The notes: generated from the sequence alone by a model not told the origin. DNA of 64,000 bases from JARBUG01 sp035628915 (GCA_035628915.1 DASPIW010000052.1:62001-126000); one strand, 5' to 3'. Shown: positions 16,736 to 26,422, counted from the first letter of the stretch. Numbers and translations are program-made.

Positions 16736-18574
16736 GTGCGCTTCGCACGCCCCCTCACGGCCGGGATGCTGACCCTCAGCCTGGTGCTGGCCGGCTGCAG
16801 CTCGACCGGCGCCCCGAAAGCCGCCGCGCCTTCCGCACCGGCCCGGTACGGTGATCCGACTCTGTCCGTGGCAGAGCGGGTGGCTGACCTGATGAGCCGC
16901 CTGACCCTGGATCAGAAAATCGGCCAGATGACGCAGGTTGACTGGGTCTTTCTCAAATCCAGATCGGACCTGGCCAAGTATGCCATCGGTTCCGTCTTCT
17001 CGGGCGGCGATTCGGCCCCGAGGCCCAACACGCCGGCGCAGTGGGCCGACCTACATGACGAACTGCAGGGCATCGCCCTCTCGGCGGACCCCGGCATCCC
17101 CCTGCTGATCGGGCTGGACGCGGTGCACGGCAACAGCAAGGTCGTGGGCGCCACCATCTTCCCGCATAATGTCGGGCTGGGAGCGACCCGCAATCCCGCC
17201 CTGGTGCGAAAAACCGGCGAGATCACGGCCGCGGAGATGGTCGCCGTCGGCGCAAAATGGAACTTCGCCCCCACCTTGGCTGTTGTCCTTGATGAGCGCT
17301 GGGGCCGCACATACGAAGGGTTTGGCGAAGAGACGGGCCTTGTCGCGTCCATGACCGAAATCGTTTCCGGACTTCAGGGCAAGCAGCTGAGCGATCCCAA
17401 CTCGGTGCTGGCCACGGCTAAGCACTACATTGGCGATGGTGCGACGCAGGGCGGGAAGGATCAGGGGGACACGAAGGTGAGCCTGGCGGAGATCCGCTCG
17501 CTGCTCCTCCCCCCGTACGTCAGCGCCCTGGAAAAAGGCGCCGCATCGGTCATGGTCTCCTTCAGCAGCGTGGACGGCGTGAAAATGCACGGCCACAAGC
17601 CGTTGATCACCGATTTACTCAAGGGTGAACTGCAATTTGGCGGTCTGGTGGTCTCTGATTACGCCGCCGTCGACCAGATCTCCAAGGACTATGCAGTTGC
17701 CGTCCGCACGGCGATTAACGCCGGTGTCGATATGGTGATGGTGCCGCAGCACTATGAGCGCTTCATCAGCACCCTGAAGAAGGAAGTGCAGCAGGGCCGG
17801 GTCGCGCGGGAGCGCATTGACGATGCCGTCCGGCGCATCCTGACCGTCAAGTTCAGCATGGGGCTGTTTGAACGCTGGGAAGCCGACCGGACCCTACTGG
17901 CACAGGTCGGTTCGGCGGAGCACCGGGCGGTGGCGCGTGATGCCGTCCGGCAGTCTGTGGTGCTGCTGAAAAACGAAGGCAAGGTCCTGCCGCTCCGGAA
18001 GGATGTTGCCAAGCTGTACGTCGCGGGCAAAAACGCCGACGACATCGGCAATCAGTGCGGCGGCTGGACGATCACCTGGCAGGGCAAGTCCGGCAATATC
18101 ACCCCCGGGACGACGATTCTGCAGGGGATCAAGCAGGCCGTATCCCCCTCTACCACTGTCGCGTTCGATCCCGCCGCCAGGACGATCGATCGGAGCTACA
18201 GTGCAGCCGTGGTGGTCGTCGGCGAGCAACCGTACGCCGAGTACAAGGGCGATCGCGAAAGCGGCATAGGGCTTTCGGAGGAGGATCTTGCTACGCTGCG
18301 GCGGGTCAAGGCCGCAGGGGTGCCCACCGTGGTGGTGCTCGTCTCGGGCCGGCCCCTGGTGGTCACGGATCAGCTCCCCGACTGGCAGGGGTTCCTGGCC
18401 GCCTGGCTCCCCGGCACCGAGGGCGCCGGCGTGGCCGATGTGCTCTTCGGGGCCTACAAACCCACGGGCAAGCTGCCCTACACGTGGCCGCGGTCTGAGC
18501 AGCAGATCCCTGTCAACGTAGGGGATCCTGGGTATGATCCGCTGTTTGCATTTGGGTTTGGATTATCGTATTAG
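16736..18574 (+). CDS. Secreted glycoside hydrolase family 3 lipoprotein (beta-glucosidase-like)
   Basis: The 612-residue protein begins at a GTG nine bases after AGGAG; upstream in-frame ATGs have poorer spacing. A lipoprotein signal ends LSLVLAGC, so the enzyme is anchored outside the membrane. The GH3 N-domain shows LTLDQKIGQMTQ, AKHYIGDG, and the nucleophile segment GGLVVSDYAAV. The C-domain follows, with GKLPYTWPRS and the closing FGFGLSY. The protein stops at that motif, so it lacks the fibronectin-III tail of many relatives. It probably releases glucose or related sugars from beta-linked oligosaccharides, feeding the convergent sugar ABC transporter. Confidence 0.9.
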   Translation: MRFARPLTAGMLTLSLVLAGCSSTGAPKAAAPSAPARYGDPTLSVAERVADLMSRLTLDQKIGQMTQVDWVFLKSRSDLAKYAIGSVFSGGDSAPRPNTPAQWADLHDELQGIALSADPGIPLLIGLDAVHGNSKVVGATIFPHNVGLGATRNPALVRKTGEITAAEMVAVGAKWNFAPTLAVVLDERWGRTYEGFGEETGLVASMTEIVSGLQGKQLSDPNSVLATAKHYIGDGATQGGKDQGDTKVSLAEIRSLLLPPYVSALEKGAASVMVSFSSVDGVKMHGHKPLITDLLKGELQFGGLVVSDYAAVDQISKDYAVAVRTAINAGVDMVMVPQHYERFISTLKKEVQQGRVARERIDDAVRRILTVKFSMGLFERWEADRTLLAQVGSAEHRAVARDAVRQSVVLLKNEGKVLPLRKDVAKLYVAGKNADDIGNQCGGWTITWQGKSGNITPGTTILQGIKQAVSPSTTVAFDPAARTIDRSYSAAVVVVGEQPYAEYKGDRESGIGLSEEDLATLRRVKAAGVPTVVVLVSGRPLVVTDQLPDWQGFLAAWLPGTEGAGVADVLFGAYKPTGKLPYTWPRSEQQIPVNVGDPGYDPLFAFGFGLSY

Positions 18575-18590
18575 GCCTTTTCGGAACTAG

Positions 18591-18616
18591 GGAGGACGCG
18601 GAGAACACGGAAGGGG
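18591..18616. repeat. Short fragment of the CACGGA-rich intergenic repeat
   Basis: The stretch just after the GH3 stop contains GGACGCGGAGAACACGGAAG, the same vocabulary as the repeats at 22085, 35307 and 51329. It looks like a partial copy of one arm. Confidence 0.4.
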
Positions 18617-18651
18617 GACAGACGCGGGAGTGAAACCAATTTTTGCTCTTC

Positions 18652-18684
18652 AAAAAACAGGGCCAGGCATCCGCTGCCTGGCCC
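18652..18684 (-). terminator. Terminator of the sugar ABC transporter operon
   Basis: A 10-bp stem (18660-18669 with 18675-18684) is followed on the minus strand by six T residues, just past the substrate-binding protein stop. Confidence 0.85.
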
Positions 18685-18700
18685 GCCTACGTTCCACCGC

Positions 18701-20056
18701 TTATTTCGTGGTCTTGTTGTAGTTCTCAATCGCCTTGGTGATGTCAGCCGCGGCGGACTTCAAGGCATCTGCACTGGTCGCCTTGCCGAGGATCACGTTC
18801 TCCATGGCCCCCTCCACGACCTGGCGGGCCTGCGGGAAGACGCCGATCACGGCGCCCTGGGTCGCCGGGTTGATCTTGGAGGCTCGCAGTTGATCAATGG
18901 CCGTCTTGAACTGCGGCAGCTTCGCGTGATAATCCTTCACGATCTGCTGCTCGTGGGCATCCTGCCGAATGGGGAAGTAGCCGGTCAATGTATGCCACTT
19001 GGCCTGGGTTTCGGGGCTGGCCAGCCACTTCACGAACTCCCACGCCGCCCACTGTTCCTTCTCCGGCTTCAGGTTGGTAATCCAGAGCGAAGCGCCGCCG
19101 ATGATGACGCCGCCCTGCGCGTTGGCAGGCCTGGGCAGGAAGGCGGTGCCGACCTCGAACTTGTTGCCGGCGCCGGCCAGCATGGTGCTGACTACGGCTG
19201 TGGAGTCGAACGTCATGGCGATCCGTCCGGCCTGGAACGCCGCCTGCGTCTCGGACGTCTTGCGGCCCAGATTGACGGCGGACTTATCGTCGATCATCGA
19301 CTTGAGCCAGTTCAGGATCGTCTGGCCTTCCTTCGAATCGATGATCGCTTTCGTCGCCTTCGCCTTGCGGCCGTTGTCGTTGTCGACATAATGGGCGGCC
19401 TGCACGGCCAGGAGCTGCTCGAAGAACCAGCCGTACCAGGCGATGCCCGCACCGTAGCGGGTGTCGCTGCCTGTGGTCTTGGTCAGCTTCTTGGCATACT
19501 CATGGAACTCCTCAAACGTCTTGGGCGGCTCCTCCGGGTCGAGGCCGGCCTCCTTGAAGGCAGTCTTGTTGTAGTACATGATCGGCGTAGACGTGTTGAA
19601 CGGCATCGAGTTCAGCTTGCCGTCGAACGTATAGTAGGCCAGGATGTTCTGCTCAAAGTTCTTGGTGTTGAAGTTGTCGGCGTCAATGAAGTTCTGCATG
19701 GGGGTAATCAATTCGGAGTCGATCATGAACCGGCTGCCGATTTCGTACACCTGAATCATCGTCGGGCCGTTGGGACCTGACGCTTTCATTTTCTGCAGGG
19801 ACTCGTCGTACGTGCCCTGATAGACTGCCTCCACCTGGACCTTGTCCTGAGACTTGTTGTATTGGTCGACCAGCGCCTGGACCGATTCGCCCAGCTTGCC
19901 ACCCATGGCGTGCCAGAAGGTGACCTTTACTTTTTCACCGGCCTGCAGCTCGAACTTCTTTGCGGGTGTAGCCTTGGTGCCGCCACAGCCGGCCAGCAGG
20001 GACAGGATCAGGGCAAGAGCGAGCACAAAAGCTGCGGGACCTCTGCGCAGACGCAT
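18701..20056 (-). CDS. Sugar ABC transporter substrate-binding lipoprotein (UgpB/MalE family)
   Basis: The 451-residue protein has a lipoprotein signal ending LSLLAGCGG and the family-1 solute-binding fold: KVTFWHAMGG at the start of the mature part, PTMIQVYEIG, and the hinge WAAWEFVKWLASPETQAKW near the C-terminus. Such proteins deliver oligosaccharides or glycerol-3-phosphate to a heterodimeric permease. It is the last gene of a three-gene operon that lacks an ATPase, so a shared MsmK-type ATPase elsewhere is probably used. The convergent GH3 enzyme suggests a beta-glucoside substrate, which is inference. Confidence 0.9.
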   Translation of the reverse strand: MRLRRGPAAFVLALALILSLLAGCGGTKATPAKKFELQAGEKVKVTFWHAMGGKLGESVQALVDQYNKSQDKVQVEAVYQGTYDESLQKMKASGPNGPTMIQVYEIGSRFMIDSELITPMQNFIDADNFNTKNFEQNILAYYTFDGKLNSMPFNTSTPIMYYNKTAFKEAGLDPEEPPKTFEEFHEYAKKLTKTTGSDTRYGAGIAWYGWFFEQLLAVQAAHYVDNDNGRKAKATKAIIDSKEGQTILNWLKSMIDDKSAVNLGRKTSETQAAFQAGRIAMTFDSTAVVSTMLAGAGNKFEVGTAFLPRPANAQGGVIIGGASLWITNLKPEKEQWAAWEFVKWLASPETQAKWHTLTGYFPIRQDAHEQQIVKDYHAKLPQFKTAIDQLRASKINPATQGAVIGVFPQARQVVEGAMENVILGKATSADALKSAAADITKAIENYNKTTK

Positions 20057-20101
20057 AACGAATCCCCCTCCATGTGTGAGTCCGATCGATCCTGGTCACT
20101 A

Positions 20102-20929
20102 CTATCCCTTCACGGCGCCTGCCATCAGGCCCCGCACAAGGTAACGCTGGCCCCACAGGAGCATCAGGCCTGCGGGGATCAGGAAGAGCACCACGCCCGC
20201 CATGATCAGGTGGTACTGGCGGCCTTCCTCGTTCATCAGGAACCGGATGCCGATCTGAACAGTCCGCATGGTCTTGGTGTCGGTCACCAGCAGCGGCCAG
20301 AGATACTGGTTCCACGTCGAAAGGAATGTGTAGGCGCCCAGGGTGATCAGCCCCGGCCGGCTGAGCGGCAGGACGATCGACCAGAGAAAACGGAAGCGGC
20401 CGCAACCGTCAATGCGGGCAGCATCTTCCAGATCTTTGGGCAAGGTAAGGTAGAACTGGCGGAGCAGGAACGTGCCGAAGGCGGTGGCGAGGAACGGGAG
20501 CATCAGGCCCGGGTAGGTGCTTGTCAGTTTCAGGTTGCGGATCGTCAGGAAGTTGGGGATCATCGTCACTTCCCAGGGCACCATCATCGTCGACATGAAA
20601 AGGGCGAAGATGATTCCCTTAGCCCGGAATTTCAGGAAAGCGAAGGCATAGGCGGAAAGCGACGCGGTGATCATCTGCCCTACTGTGACACCGGTGGCCA
20701 CGATCAGGCTGTTAGCCAGGTAGCGGAGCACCGGAATGCTCCTGGTCACTTCCACGAAGTTCAGCCACTGTGGATCACTGGGCCACAGCGGCGGCGGAAA
20801 AGCGTTCACTTCCCCGGGGCGCATGAGGCTCACGTTGAGCGCCCAGTACAGGGGGAAGAGCATGATGCCCGCCGCGAGGGTCAGGGCGAGATAGGTCAGG
20901 AGCTTTGAGGCCTGCACTCTGATGTTCAT
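20102..20929 (-). CDS. Sugar ABC transporter permease, MalG/UgpE type
   Basis: The 275-residue protein has six predicted membrane segments and the inner-membrane EAA loop (LEDAARIDGCGRFRFLWSI), which contacts the ATPase. The start ATG overlaps the stop of the preceding permease gene by four bases. It forms the second half of the permease pair for the binding protein encoded 45 bases downstream. Confidence 0.92.
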   Translation of the reverse strand: MNIRVQASKLLTYLALTLAAGIMLFPLYWALNVSLMRPGEVNAFPPPLWPSDPQWLNFVEVTRSIPVLRYLANSLIVATGVTVGQMITASLSAYAFAFLKFRAKGIIFALFMSTMMVPWEVTMIPNFLTIRNLKLTSTYPGLMLPFLATAFGTFLLRQFYLTLPKDLEDAARIDGCGRFRFLWSIVLPLSRPGLITLGAYTFLSTWNQYLWPLLVTDTKTMRTVQIGIRFLMNEEGRQYHLIMAGVVLFLIPAGLMLLWGQRYLVRGLMAGAVKG

Positions 20930-21849
20930 TGATAGTGCACCCGCCTCTCGCCCAGCTTGAACTGGAAGTAGGTCAGGACGAGAATGACCACGAAGAGCAG
21001 CAAGGCCTGGCTGCTCGCGGCGCCGAACTCAAACTTCTGGAACGCTTCCTGATAGACTTGAAAGACGACCACGTTGGTCGCCTCGGCGGGTCCCCCGCCG
21101 GTCATGATGTCGATCTCGCCGAAGACCTGGAACGCATGGATCACACCCACAACGGCCGCAAAGAAAATCGTGGGCGAGAGCATGGGCAGGGTGATATGCC
21201 TGGTCTTGGCCCAGGGGCCGGCCCCGTCGACCAGGGCCGCCTCGTAGAGCTCCTGGGGCACGTTCTGCAGACCGCTGAGCATCAGGACAAAGTTGAACCC
21301 GAGGCGCATCCAGATGGTCACGGCGCCAACGGCCCACAGGGCGACACCGGGGTCAGTCAGCCAGCTGACCTTCGGCAGCCCAATAGAGGACAGAAAGTAG
21401 TTGAGAACGCCCGAAATCGGGTTATACATCATCAGGAAGACGGTGGCGCCCGTCGCTACGGAGATGCAGAGCGGCGAGGAGAAAATCAGTTGGAACAGCT
21501 TGATCCCGCGCAAGGGCCGGTTGGCCAGCAGCGCCAGACAGAGGCCCAGCAGTATGCCCACGGGCACGGTGTAGAAGACGTACATGACCGAGACGCCCAA
21601 GCTGTGCAGAAATTGCCCGCTGGTCAGGGCGCCCACGAAGTGCTCCAAGCCCACGAAGACCTTGGGATTGCCCAGCGGATTGGTCAGGAAGACGCTCAGA
21701 TAGAGCGAGCGGACCGTCGGGTAGAAGACAAACACCGTGAGTATGATCAGGCTGGGGCTCAGGTATAGCAGCGGCTCGGCCCAGCCCGACCAACGGGACA
21801 GCCGCGGTGCTGTGGCCCTGGGAGCGGTGGCGGGTTTAACTGTGACCAC
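20926..21849 (-). CDS. Sugar ABC transporter permease, MalF/UgpA type
   Basis: The protein of about 307 residues has six membrane segments and the EAA-loop motif LYEAALVDGAGPWAKTRHI. I choose the GTG at 21849, ten bases after GAGGGGG; a longer reading to 22041 adds about 64 non-conserved residues and has no ribosome site. It is the first gene of the operon and overlaps the next gene by four bases. Confidence 0.9.
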   Translation of the reverse strand: MVTVKPATAPRATAPRLSRWSGWAEPLLYLSPSLIILTVFVFYPTVRSLYLSVFLTNPLGNPKVFVGLEHFVGALTSGQFLHSLGVSVMYVFYTVPVGILLGLCLALLANRPLRGIKLFQLIFSSPLCISVATGATVFLMMYNPISGVLNYFLSSIGLPKVSWLTDPGVALWAVGAVTIWMRLGFNFVLMLSGLQNVPQELYEAALVDGAGPWAKTRHITLPMLSPTIFFAAVVGVIHAFQVFGEIDIMTGGGPAEATNVVVFQVYQEAFQKFEFGAASSQALLLFVVILVLTYFQFKLGERRVHYQ

Positions 21850-22016
21850 GGGCGACGTAACCCCCTCTGCAAATGGGCCTTCCGGGGTACCATGGCCCTT
21901 CTGCGCCCCTAACAATTCGGCAGTCGGAATAGAACATCCTTTTATGCACACGTGAGTTATATGACGATCGCGAATGTTGTTAGAATAACGATAGGACTTC
22001 CGGTAAACAGAGAAAG

Positions 22017-22038
22017 GAGCCGTCCTGCCACGGCTCCC
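22017..22038. terminator. Hairpin resembling the one after the ABC permease gene
   Basis: GGAGCCGT pairs with ACGGCTCC around a six-base loop. The nearly identical hairpin at 22322-22344 stands on the other side of the repeat element. Neither has a long T-tract, so terminator activity is uncertain. Confidence 0.4.
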
Positions 22039-22084
22039 CAAGGTTGTTACTGCGGTGTGCGCCTATGTAAATGAAGGCTGCTAG

Positions 22085-22303
22085 TGTGAGGTAATGGATG
22101 CATTTTGCCACGGAGGGCGCGGAAGGCGCGGAGGACACGGAGTGGGACAGTAAAATGGCGATGGCGCTGATTGCGCAGATTCTAAGTTCACGCCATCTGC
22201 GGAATCCGCGACCACACCACATTCCCACTTCCACTGCCGCGATTTCCGTGTCCCCTTCCGCGTCTTCCGCGGTAAGAATCCCGTTCCCACATTCAAGGCC
22301 CGC
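22085..22303 (+). repeat. CACGGA-type dispersed intergenic repeat, 219-base copy
   Basis: The copy starts GTGAGGTAATGGATGCATTT, continues with a GCCACGGAGG...GACACGGA arm, and ends with a complementary CCGTGTCC...CTTCCGCGG arm and AAGGCCCGCA. Both ends and several internal blocks match, in reverse orientation, the copy at 51329-51677. The two arms are partly complementary, so the transcript could fold into one long hairpin. No transposase is associated. Confidence 0.75.
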
Positions 22304-22321
22304 ACTGTCTCAGAAACTGAA

Positions 22322-22344
22322 GGAGCCGTCTTCCGACGGCTCCC
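22322..22344 (-). terminator. Hairpin after the two-domain ABC permease gene
   Basis: GGAGCCGTC pairs with GACGGCTCC around a four- to five-base loop, nine bases beyond the permease stop. It is probably the operon end, although the T-tract is poor. Confidence 0.55.
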
Positions 22345-22352
22345 CTTCGCGT

Positions 22353-24032
22353 TTAGATTCCCACCCTGCCACGGGTGGCCCACTTCATCAGTCCGTTGCC
22401 CACGAGCACGAGCGTCAGGATCAGCACCGAAAGCACCGCTGCCGACTGCGGGTCAGCGTAGGACTGCAAGTCGTACAGGAAGACGCCGGAAGGTCTGGTG
22501 CGCGTGGAGAAGAGCAGCACCGACATGGTCAATTCGTAGAACGAAGGCATGAAGACGAGGAACCAGCCTCCGATCAGCGACGGGGCGACCAGCGGGATTG
22601 TGATGTCCTTGAAAACCCGGAGCCAGCCCGCGCCGCTGGAGAGGGCCGCCTCCTCAAGGGACGGATGCATCTGCTCGAGGGCGGCGCCCGATGTCCGGAC
22701 GGCAAACGACAGATGATGGACGAAGTAAGCGACGATGAGAATCCAGATGGTTCCGTACAGATTGAGGCCATATCCGCCCGAGAAAGCAATAATCAGGCCC
22801 AGTGCCACGACGATGCCCGGAGTGGCGTTGGTGAAAGTCGCCAGGAAATCGGGAACAGCACGGAAGCGAATCCGGGTCTTGACCTTGAGGTAGGCGATCA
22901 GCAAGCCGACCAGCGTAGCGACCGTAGCCGTGCTTACCGCTGTGATCAGCGACACCTTCAGCGTCTTCCAGGTCTCCCGGTCTTCCAGCACCGTTTTCCA
23001 GGTGTCAAGGCTCCAGTTGGAGCCGCCAATCGGCTGGCCCATCGACTTGATGAAGCTGGTCATGACCAGCGCCCCGATGGGCAGAACGGCAAAGACGAAG
23101 CAGACGGCCCCGAAGAGGATGGCCAGCGGCCAGCGCCACTTGCCCAGTTCCACCGTCGACGGGCGGGTCGACTTGCCCCCCACCGTGAAGTATTCACGCC
23201 GGGAGACATACCAGTTGGAGAACCAGAGCACGGTCATGGCCATCGCCAGCAGCACGGTCGCCAGGGCGGTCGATTCACGCAGGGCCTCGGGCGTCCCGAT
23301 GTATACGTAGTTGATGATCTGGGTGGTCACGACGTGCAGTTGTGCAGGCCCGCCAATAATGGCCGGCACGCCGAAAGCAGAGGCCACGGCCACGAAGACC
23401 AGCAGGGCGCCCGCCACCAGGGCCGGCGTCATCAAGGGAATCGTCACGTCGCGCAGCACACGCCACGTGCCCGCCCCGGAGATGCGGGCGGCCTCTTCGA
23501 GGCTCGGGTCCATCTTCTCCAGGGCCCGGCTTACGGCCAGGAATGAGAACGGGAAGTAGAACAGCACGAAGACCCAAACCAGGCCGCCCATGGAGTAGAT
23601 GTTGAATGGCGCTTGCTCCGTGCCGAAGAGGCTCTGGAAGATCCGATTCAAGTAGCCGATGCGCGGGTTGGCCAGGTACGTCCAGGCGATGGCCCCGACG
23701 AACGGCGGAATCATGTAAGGGGTGACAATCAGCGTGCGGAACAGTCCCTTGAGCGGCAGGTCAGACCGTCCCACCAGCCAGGCCAGGGGAAAGCTGATCA
23801 GTACGCTGACGATCATCGTCAGACCGGCCACTTTGCAGGTGTCCAGCACCGACCGCATATTGGCTTCATTGCCATAGACCCGGATGAAGTTCTCCAGCGT
23901 CACCCGGCCTTCCGCCGTAAAGGACTTGACCACCAGCAGGATGATCGGAAAGGCGCCGAAGAGAAGGAGCAGGGCCACCGCACCGGCGATGGCCAAGCTC
24001 TTTGCATCGAAACGCAGCGTCAGACGTCCCAT
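22353..24032 (-). CDS. ABC transporter permease, fused two-domain (Fe3+/phosphonate/thiamine type)
   Basis: The 559-residue protein has about twelve membrane segments and is a tandem fusion of two permease domains. Each has an EAA loop: LEEAARISGAGTWRVLRD and LEEAALSSGAGWLRVFKD. This FbpB/ThiP architecture belongs to importers of ferric iron, 2-aminoethylphosphonate or thiamine. The ATG at 24032 follows the binding-protein stop by one base (TAGTATG), implying coupled translation; an alternative GTG at 24044 overlaps that gene. It is the last gene of a three-gene importer operon. Confidence 0.9.
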   Translation of the reverse strand: MGRLTLRFDAKSLAIAGAVALLLLFGAFPIILLVVKSFTAEGRVTLENFIRVYGNEANMRSVLDTCKVAGLTMIVSVLISFPLAWLVGRSDLPLKGLFRTLIVTPYMIPPFVGAIAWTYLANPRIGYLNRIFQSLFGTEQAPFNIYSMGGLVWVFVLFYFPFSFLAVSRALEKMDPSLEEAARISGAGTWRVLRDVTIPLMTPALVAGALLVFVAVASAFGVPAIIGGPAQLHVVTTQIINYVYIGTPEALRESTALATVLLAMAMTVLWFSNWYVSRREYFTVGGKSTRPSTVELGKWRWPLAILFGAVCFVFAVLPIGALVMTSFIKSMGQPIGGSNWSLDTWKTVLEDRETWKTLKVSLITAVSTATVATLVGLLIAYLKVKTRIRFRAVPDFLATFTNATPGIVVALGLIIAFSGGYGLNLYGTIWILIVAYFVHHLSFAVRTSGAALEQMHPSLEEAALSSGAGWLRVFKDITIPLVAPSLIGGWFLVFMPSFYELTMSVLLFSTRTRPSGVFLYDLQSYADPQSAAVLSVLILTLVLVGNGLMKWATRGRVGI

Positions 24033-24033
24033 A

Positions 24034-25128
24034 CTACTTCGCACTCATGATCTTAACGAACTGGTCCTTGATTGCACCCTGGTTCTTGGCGAGGTCGTTC
24101 CAGTCGACCGGCATGGCGGTCTTGCTGAAGTCGGCCAGAGCCTTGGCGCCCTTGGGCGACGCGACGTCGGCCCGCACGGAATGCATCCAGCCCGTGGTGA
24201 CGGCCTTCTGGCCTTCGACGCTCAGCCACCAGTCGGTCAGCGCCTTGGCGGCGTCGGGATTCTGGGTCGACTTGAAGATGCCGATGGGCGACGGAATGAT
24301 AATGGTGCCGTCCGCCGGATAGACGAAGTCGACGGGCTCGCCCTTGGACCGGACCTTCAGGATATTCTCTTCGAGGATGACGCCGACCTTGAACTCGCCG
24401 GTCACCAGCTTCTGCTCGACGGCGGAGTTGCCGCCGGCGACCACGGCGCCGTTAGCCTTCAGCTGCTGGAAGAACTCCCAGCCGTACTTCTTGGAGAGCG
24501 CCCAGGAGGAGACGAGCGCCGTGCCGGACTGGGTCGGGTCGACGAGCGCAATCTGACCCTTCCACTTGGGGTCGGTCAGGTCCTTGAAGGACTTGGGGGC
24601 GTCTTCCGGCTTCACGGCCTTGGTGTTGTAGGCAATGATAACGTTGGAGATACGGACGGCGGTGTACATGGCGTCCTTGGTGTCCTTGTCCATGACGACC
24701 TTGTCGAACTCCTTGGACTTATAGGGCATCAGCAGGCCCTTGTCTTTCAGGTAGATGTAGTAGGAGGGATCGGCGACCATGAGGACGTCGGCGCCAACCT
24801 TGTTGGCTTCGATTTCGCCGGCCAGCTTGGCGACAACCTTTTCGGTGCCGCTCTGGAACCATTCCACGGTCAGGTCGGGGAAGGCCTTCTTGATTTCGGG
24901 CTCAACCAGCTTGATGATGTCCGGGTAGATCGACGTGTAGATGACCAGCTTGCCAGTGACCTTGGCGGGAGCCGGTGCCGGCGCCGGTGCCGGAGTGGCA
25001 GCAGGAGCCGGTGTCTCCTTGGCGGGGGCCGGGGCCGGAGTCTCCTTGGCACCGCCGCAGCCGCCGAGCAGCAGACCCAGGACCATCAGAACGGAGAGGA
25101 GCGAGAAACCCATGCGTTTGCGAGTCAT
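24034..25128 (-). CDS. ABC transporter substrate-binding lipoprotein, iron(III)/aminoethylphosphonate type
   Basis: The 364-residue protein has a lipoprotein signal ending LGLLLGGCGG, then an unusually long Ala/Pro/Glu linker (residues about 28-57), then a class-II solute-binding domain starting KLVIYTSIYPDI. The family is that of FbpA/PhnS-like proteins; tyrosines typical of iron sites are present (SYYIYL), but no complete iron-binding set can be assigned by eye. It works with the fused permease (24032) and ATPase (26234). Confidence 0.88.
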   Translation of the reverse strand: MTRKRMGFSLLSVLMVLGLLLGGCGGAKETPAPAPAKETPAPAATPAPAPAPAPAKVTGKLVIYTSIYPDIIKLVEPEIKKAFPDLTVEWFQSGTEKVVAKLAGEIEANKVGADVLMVADPSYYIYLKDKGLLMPYKSKEFDKVVMDKDTKDAMYTAVRISNVIIAYNTKAVKPEDAPKSFKDLTDPKWKGQIALVDPTQSGTALVSSWALSKKYGWEFFQQLKANGAVVAGGNSAVEQKLVTGEFKVGVILEENILKVRSKGEPVDFVYPADGTIIIPSPIGIFKSTQNPDAAKALTDWWLSVEGQKAVTTGWMHSVRADVASPKGAKALADFSKTAMPVDWNDLAKNQGAIKDQFVKIMSAK

Positions 25129-25163
25129 GTGATAACCCCCTGGAAAAAAGTATGGAACGGGCG

Positions 25164-26234
25164 TTAGGACAGCGGGAAAGCAAAAGCGCGCTTGATATGC
25201 AGCACGACGGGATCGCCTTCGCTGAACGGCTCGGTCAGTGCGTCCGCCGTCACCCGCAGACGGGCGCCGGCAACGTCGATGAAGTAATCGGTCCGGTCCC
25301 CCAGATAGTAGCGCCGGTCGACGGTGCCGGCCACAGTGCCGGGCTCGCCGGCGCCATCGCGCCGCATGAGGATATGTTCGGGCCGGACGGAGACCAGCAG
25401 GCGCGACTCGGTCCCGACAGTCGGCAGGTCCACCTGCAGGGTCAGGGCGTCGGCGGTCCGCACCGTCACCGTGTTTCCTTGCCGGCTGGTGACGGTCGCC
25501 TCCAGGAAGTTGACCAGGCCCACAAAATCAGCCACAAACCGGCTGCCCGGCTGGTCGTAAATACGGGTGGGCTCAGCGACTTGCTCCACCGACCCCTTGT
25601 TCAGTACGATGATGCGGTCGCTCATGGCCATGGCTTCCGCCTGGTCATGGGTCACGTACACGACCGTGATCCCAAGGCGTTTTTGTATCTCCTTCAGTTC
25701 AAAGCGCATCGCCTCGCGCAGCTTCGCGTCCAGATTGGAAAGGGGTTCATCGAGCAGAAGCAGCTTCGGCTCCGCGACCAGGGCGCGCGCGAGGGCCACC
25801 CGCTGCTGCTGGCCGCCCGACAGCTGGCTGGGGAAGCGGTGCTCCAGCCCCGTCAGGTGGACCAGTCCCAGGGCGCGGTCCACCCGTTCCTGAAGCTGCT
25901 CTTTGGCCGTCTTGCGGACTTTAAGCGGGTAAGCGACATTATCGAAGACGTTCATATGGGGCCAGACGGCATATGACTGAAAGACCATGCCGATGTCCCG
26001 CTGCTCCGGCGGGACATGGCGCCCGGGACCGCTCATGAGCGAATCGCCGATGTAGACTTCGCCGCCGGTGGCCTTCTCAAAGCCGGCCAGGATTCGCAGC
26101 AGCGTAGTCTTGCCACAGCCGGACGGCCCCAGGAGGGTAAGGAACTCGCCGTCCTGGACTGTGGCGGTGAAGCCGGGAATCACTGTCACATCGCCGAAGC
26201 GCTTTGTCACATTGACAAATCGAATCTGTGCCAT
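25164..26234 (-). CDS. ABC transporter ATP-binding protein (FbpC/PotA type)
   Basis: The 356-residue protein shows Walker A GPSGCGKTT, the Q-loop region, signature LSGGQQQRVALARAL, Walker B LLLLDEPLSNLD, and the switch histidine in VTHDQAEAM. A C-terminal TOBE domain (about residues 270-350) marks it as an importer ATPase of the iron/spermidine/sugar group. It is first in the operon, followed 35 bases later by the binding protein. Confidence 0.93.
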   Translation of the reverse strand: MAQIRFVNVTKRFGDVTVIPGFTATVQDGEFLTLLGPSGCGKTTLLRILAGFEKATGGEVYIGDSLMSGPGRHVPPEQRDIGMVFQSYAVWPHMNVFDNVAYPLKVRKTAKEQLQERVDRALGLVHLTGLEHRFPSQLSGGQQQRVALARALVAEPKLLLLDEPLSNLDAKLREAMRFELKEIQKRLGITVVYVTHDQAEAMAMSDRIIVLNKGSVEQVAEPTRIYDQPGSRFVADFVGLVNFLEATVTSRQGNTVTVRTADALTLQVDLPTVGTESRLLVSVRPEHILMRRDGAGEPGTVAGTVDRRYYLGDRTDYFIDVAGARLRVTADALTEPFSEGDPVVLHIKRAFAFPLS

Positions 26235-26422
26235 GGAAAGCCCCCATGTAGTAATGTGTTGGAAATGTGTGCTCAGCTAATATTATGGGTTTCCTAAACA
26301 TATCCTCCTTACAAAAAGCGGTTTAGCACTTTGGGGCGGGGCGCCCGCTGCAGTTTGAGCAGGTCTCACTAGACCCATTGGGGTCAGTGGACCATGGACC
26401 CAACTCTTCCGGGTACGCGACA

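Larger units (their letters stand above)
21850..22352. other. Gene-free stretch holding two related hairpins and an intergenic repeat
   Basis: About 500 bases without a credible gene. It contains the sugar operon upstream region, two similar GGAGCCGT...ACGGCTCC hairpins (22017-22038 and 22322-22344), and between them the 219-base CACGGA-type repeat. A 482-residue plus-strand frame starting at 22098 is the shadow of the permease gene. Confidence 0.7.

Noticed and set aside
22098..23546. A 482-residue plus-strand frame
   Set aside because: It lies over the repeat element and antisense to the ABC permease gene; composition is that of a GC-rich shadow frame.
26077..26301. A 74-residue minus-strand frame starting behind AAGGAGG at 26301
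   Set aside because: The ribosome site is only two bases from the ATG, and most of the frame overlaps the ABC ATPase gene in another frame without recognisable product.
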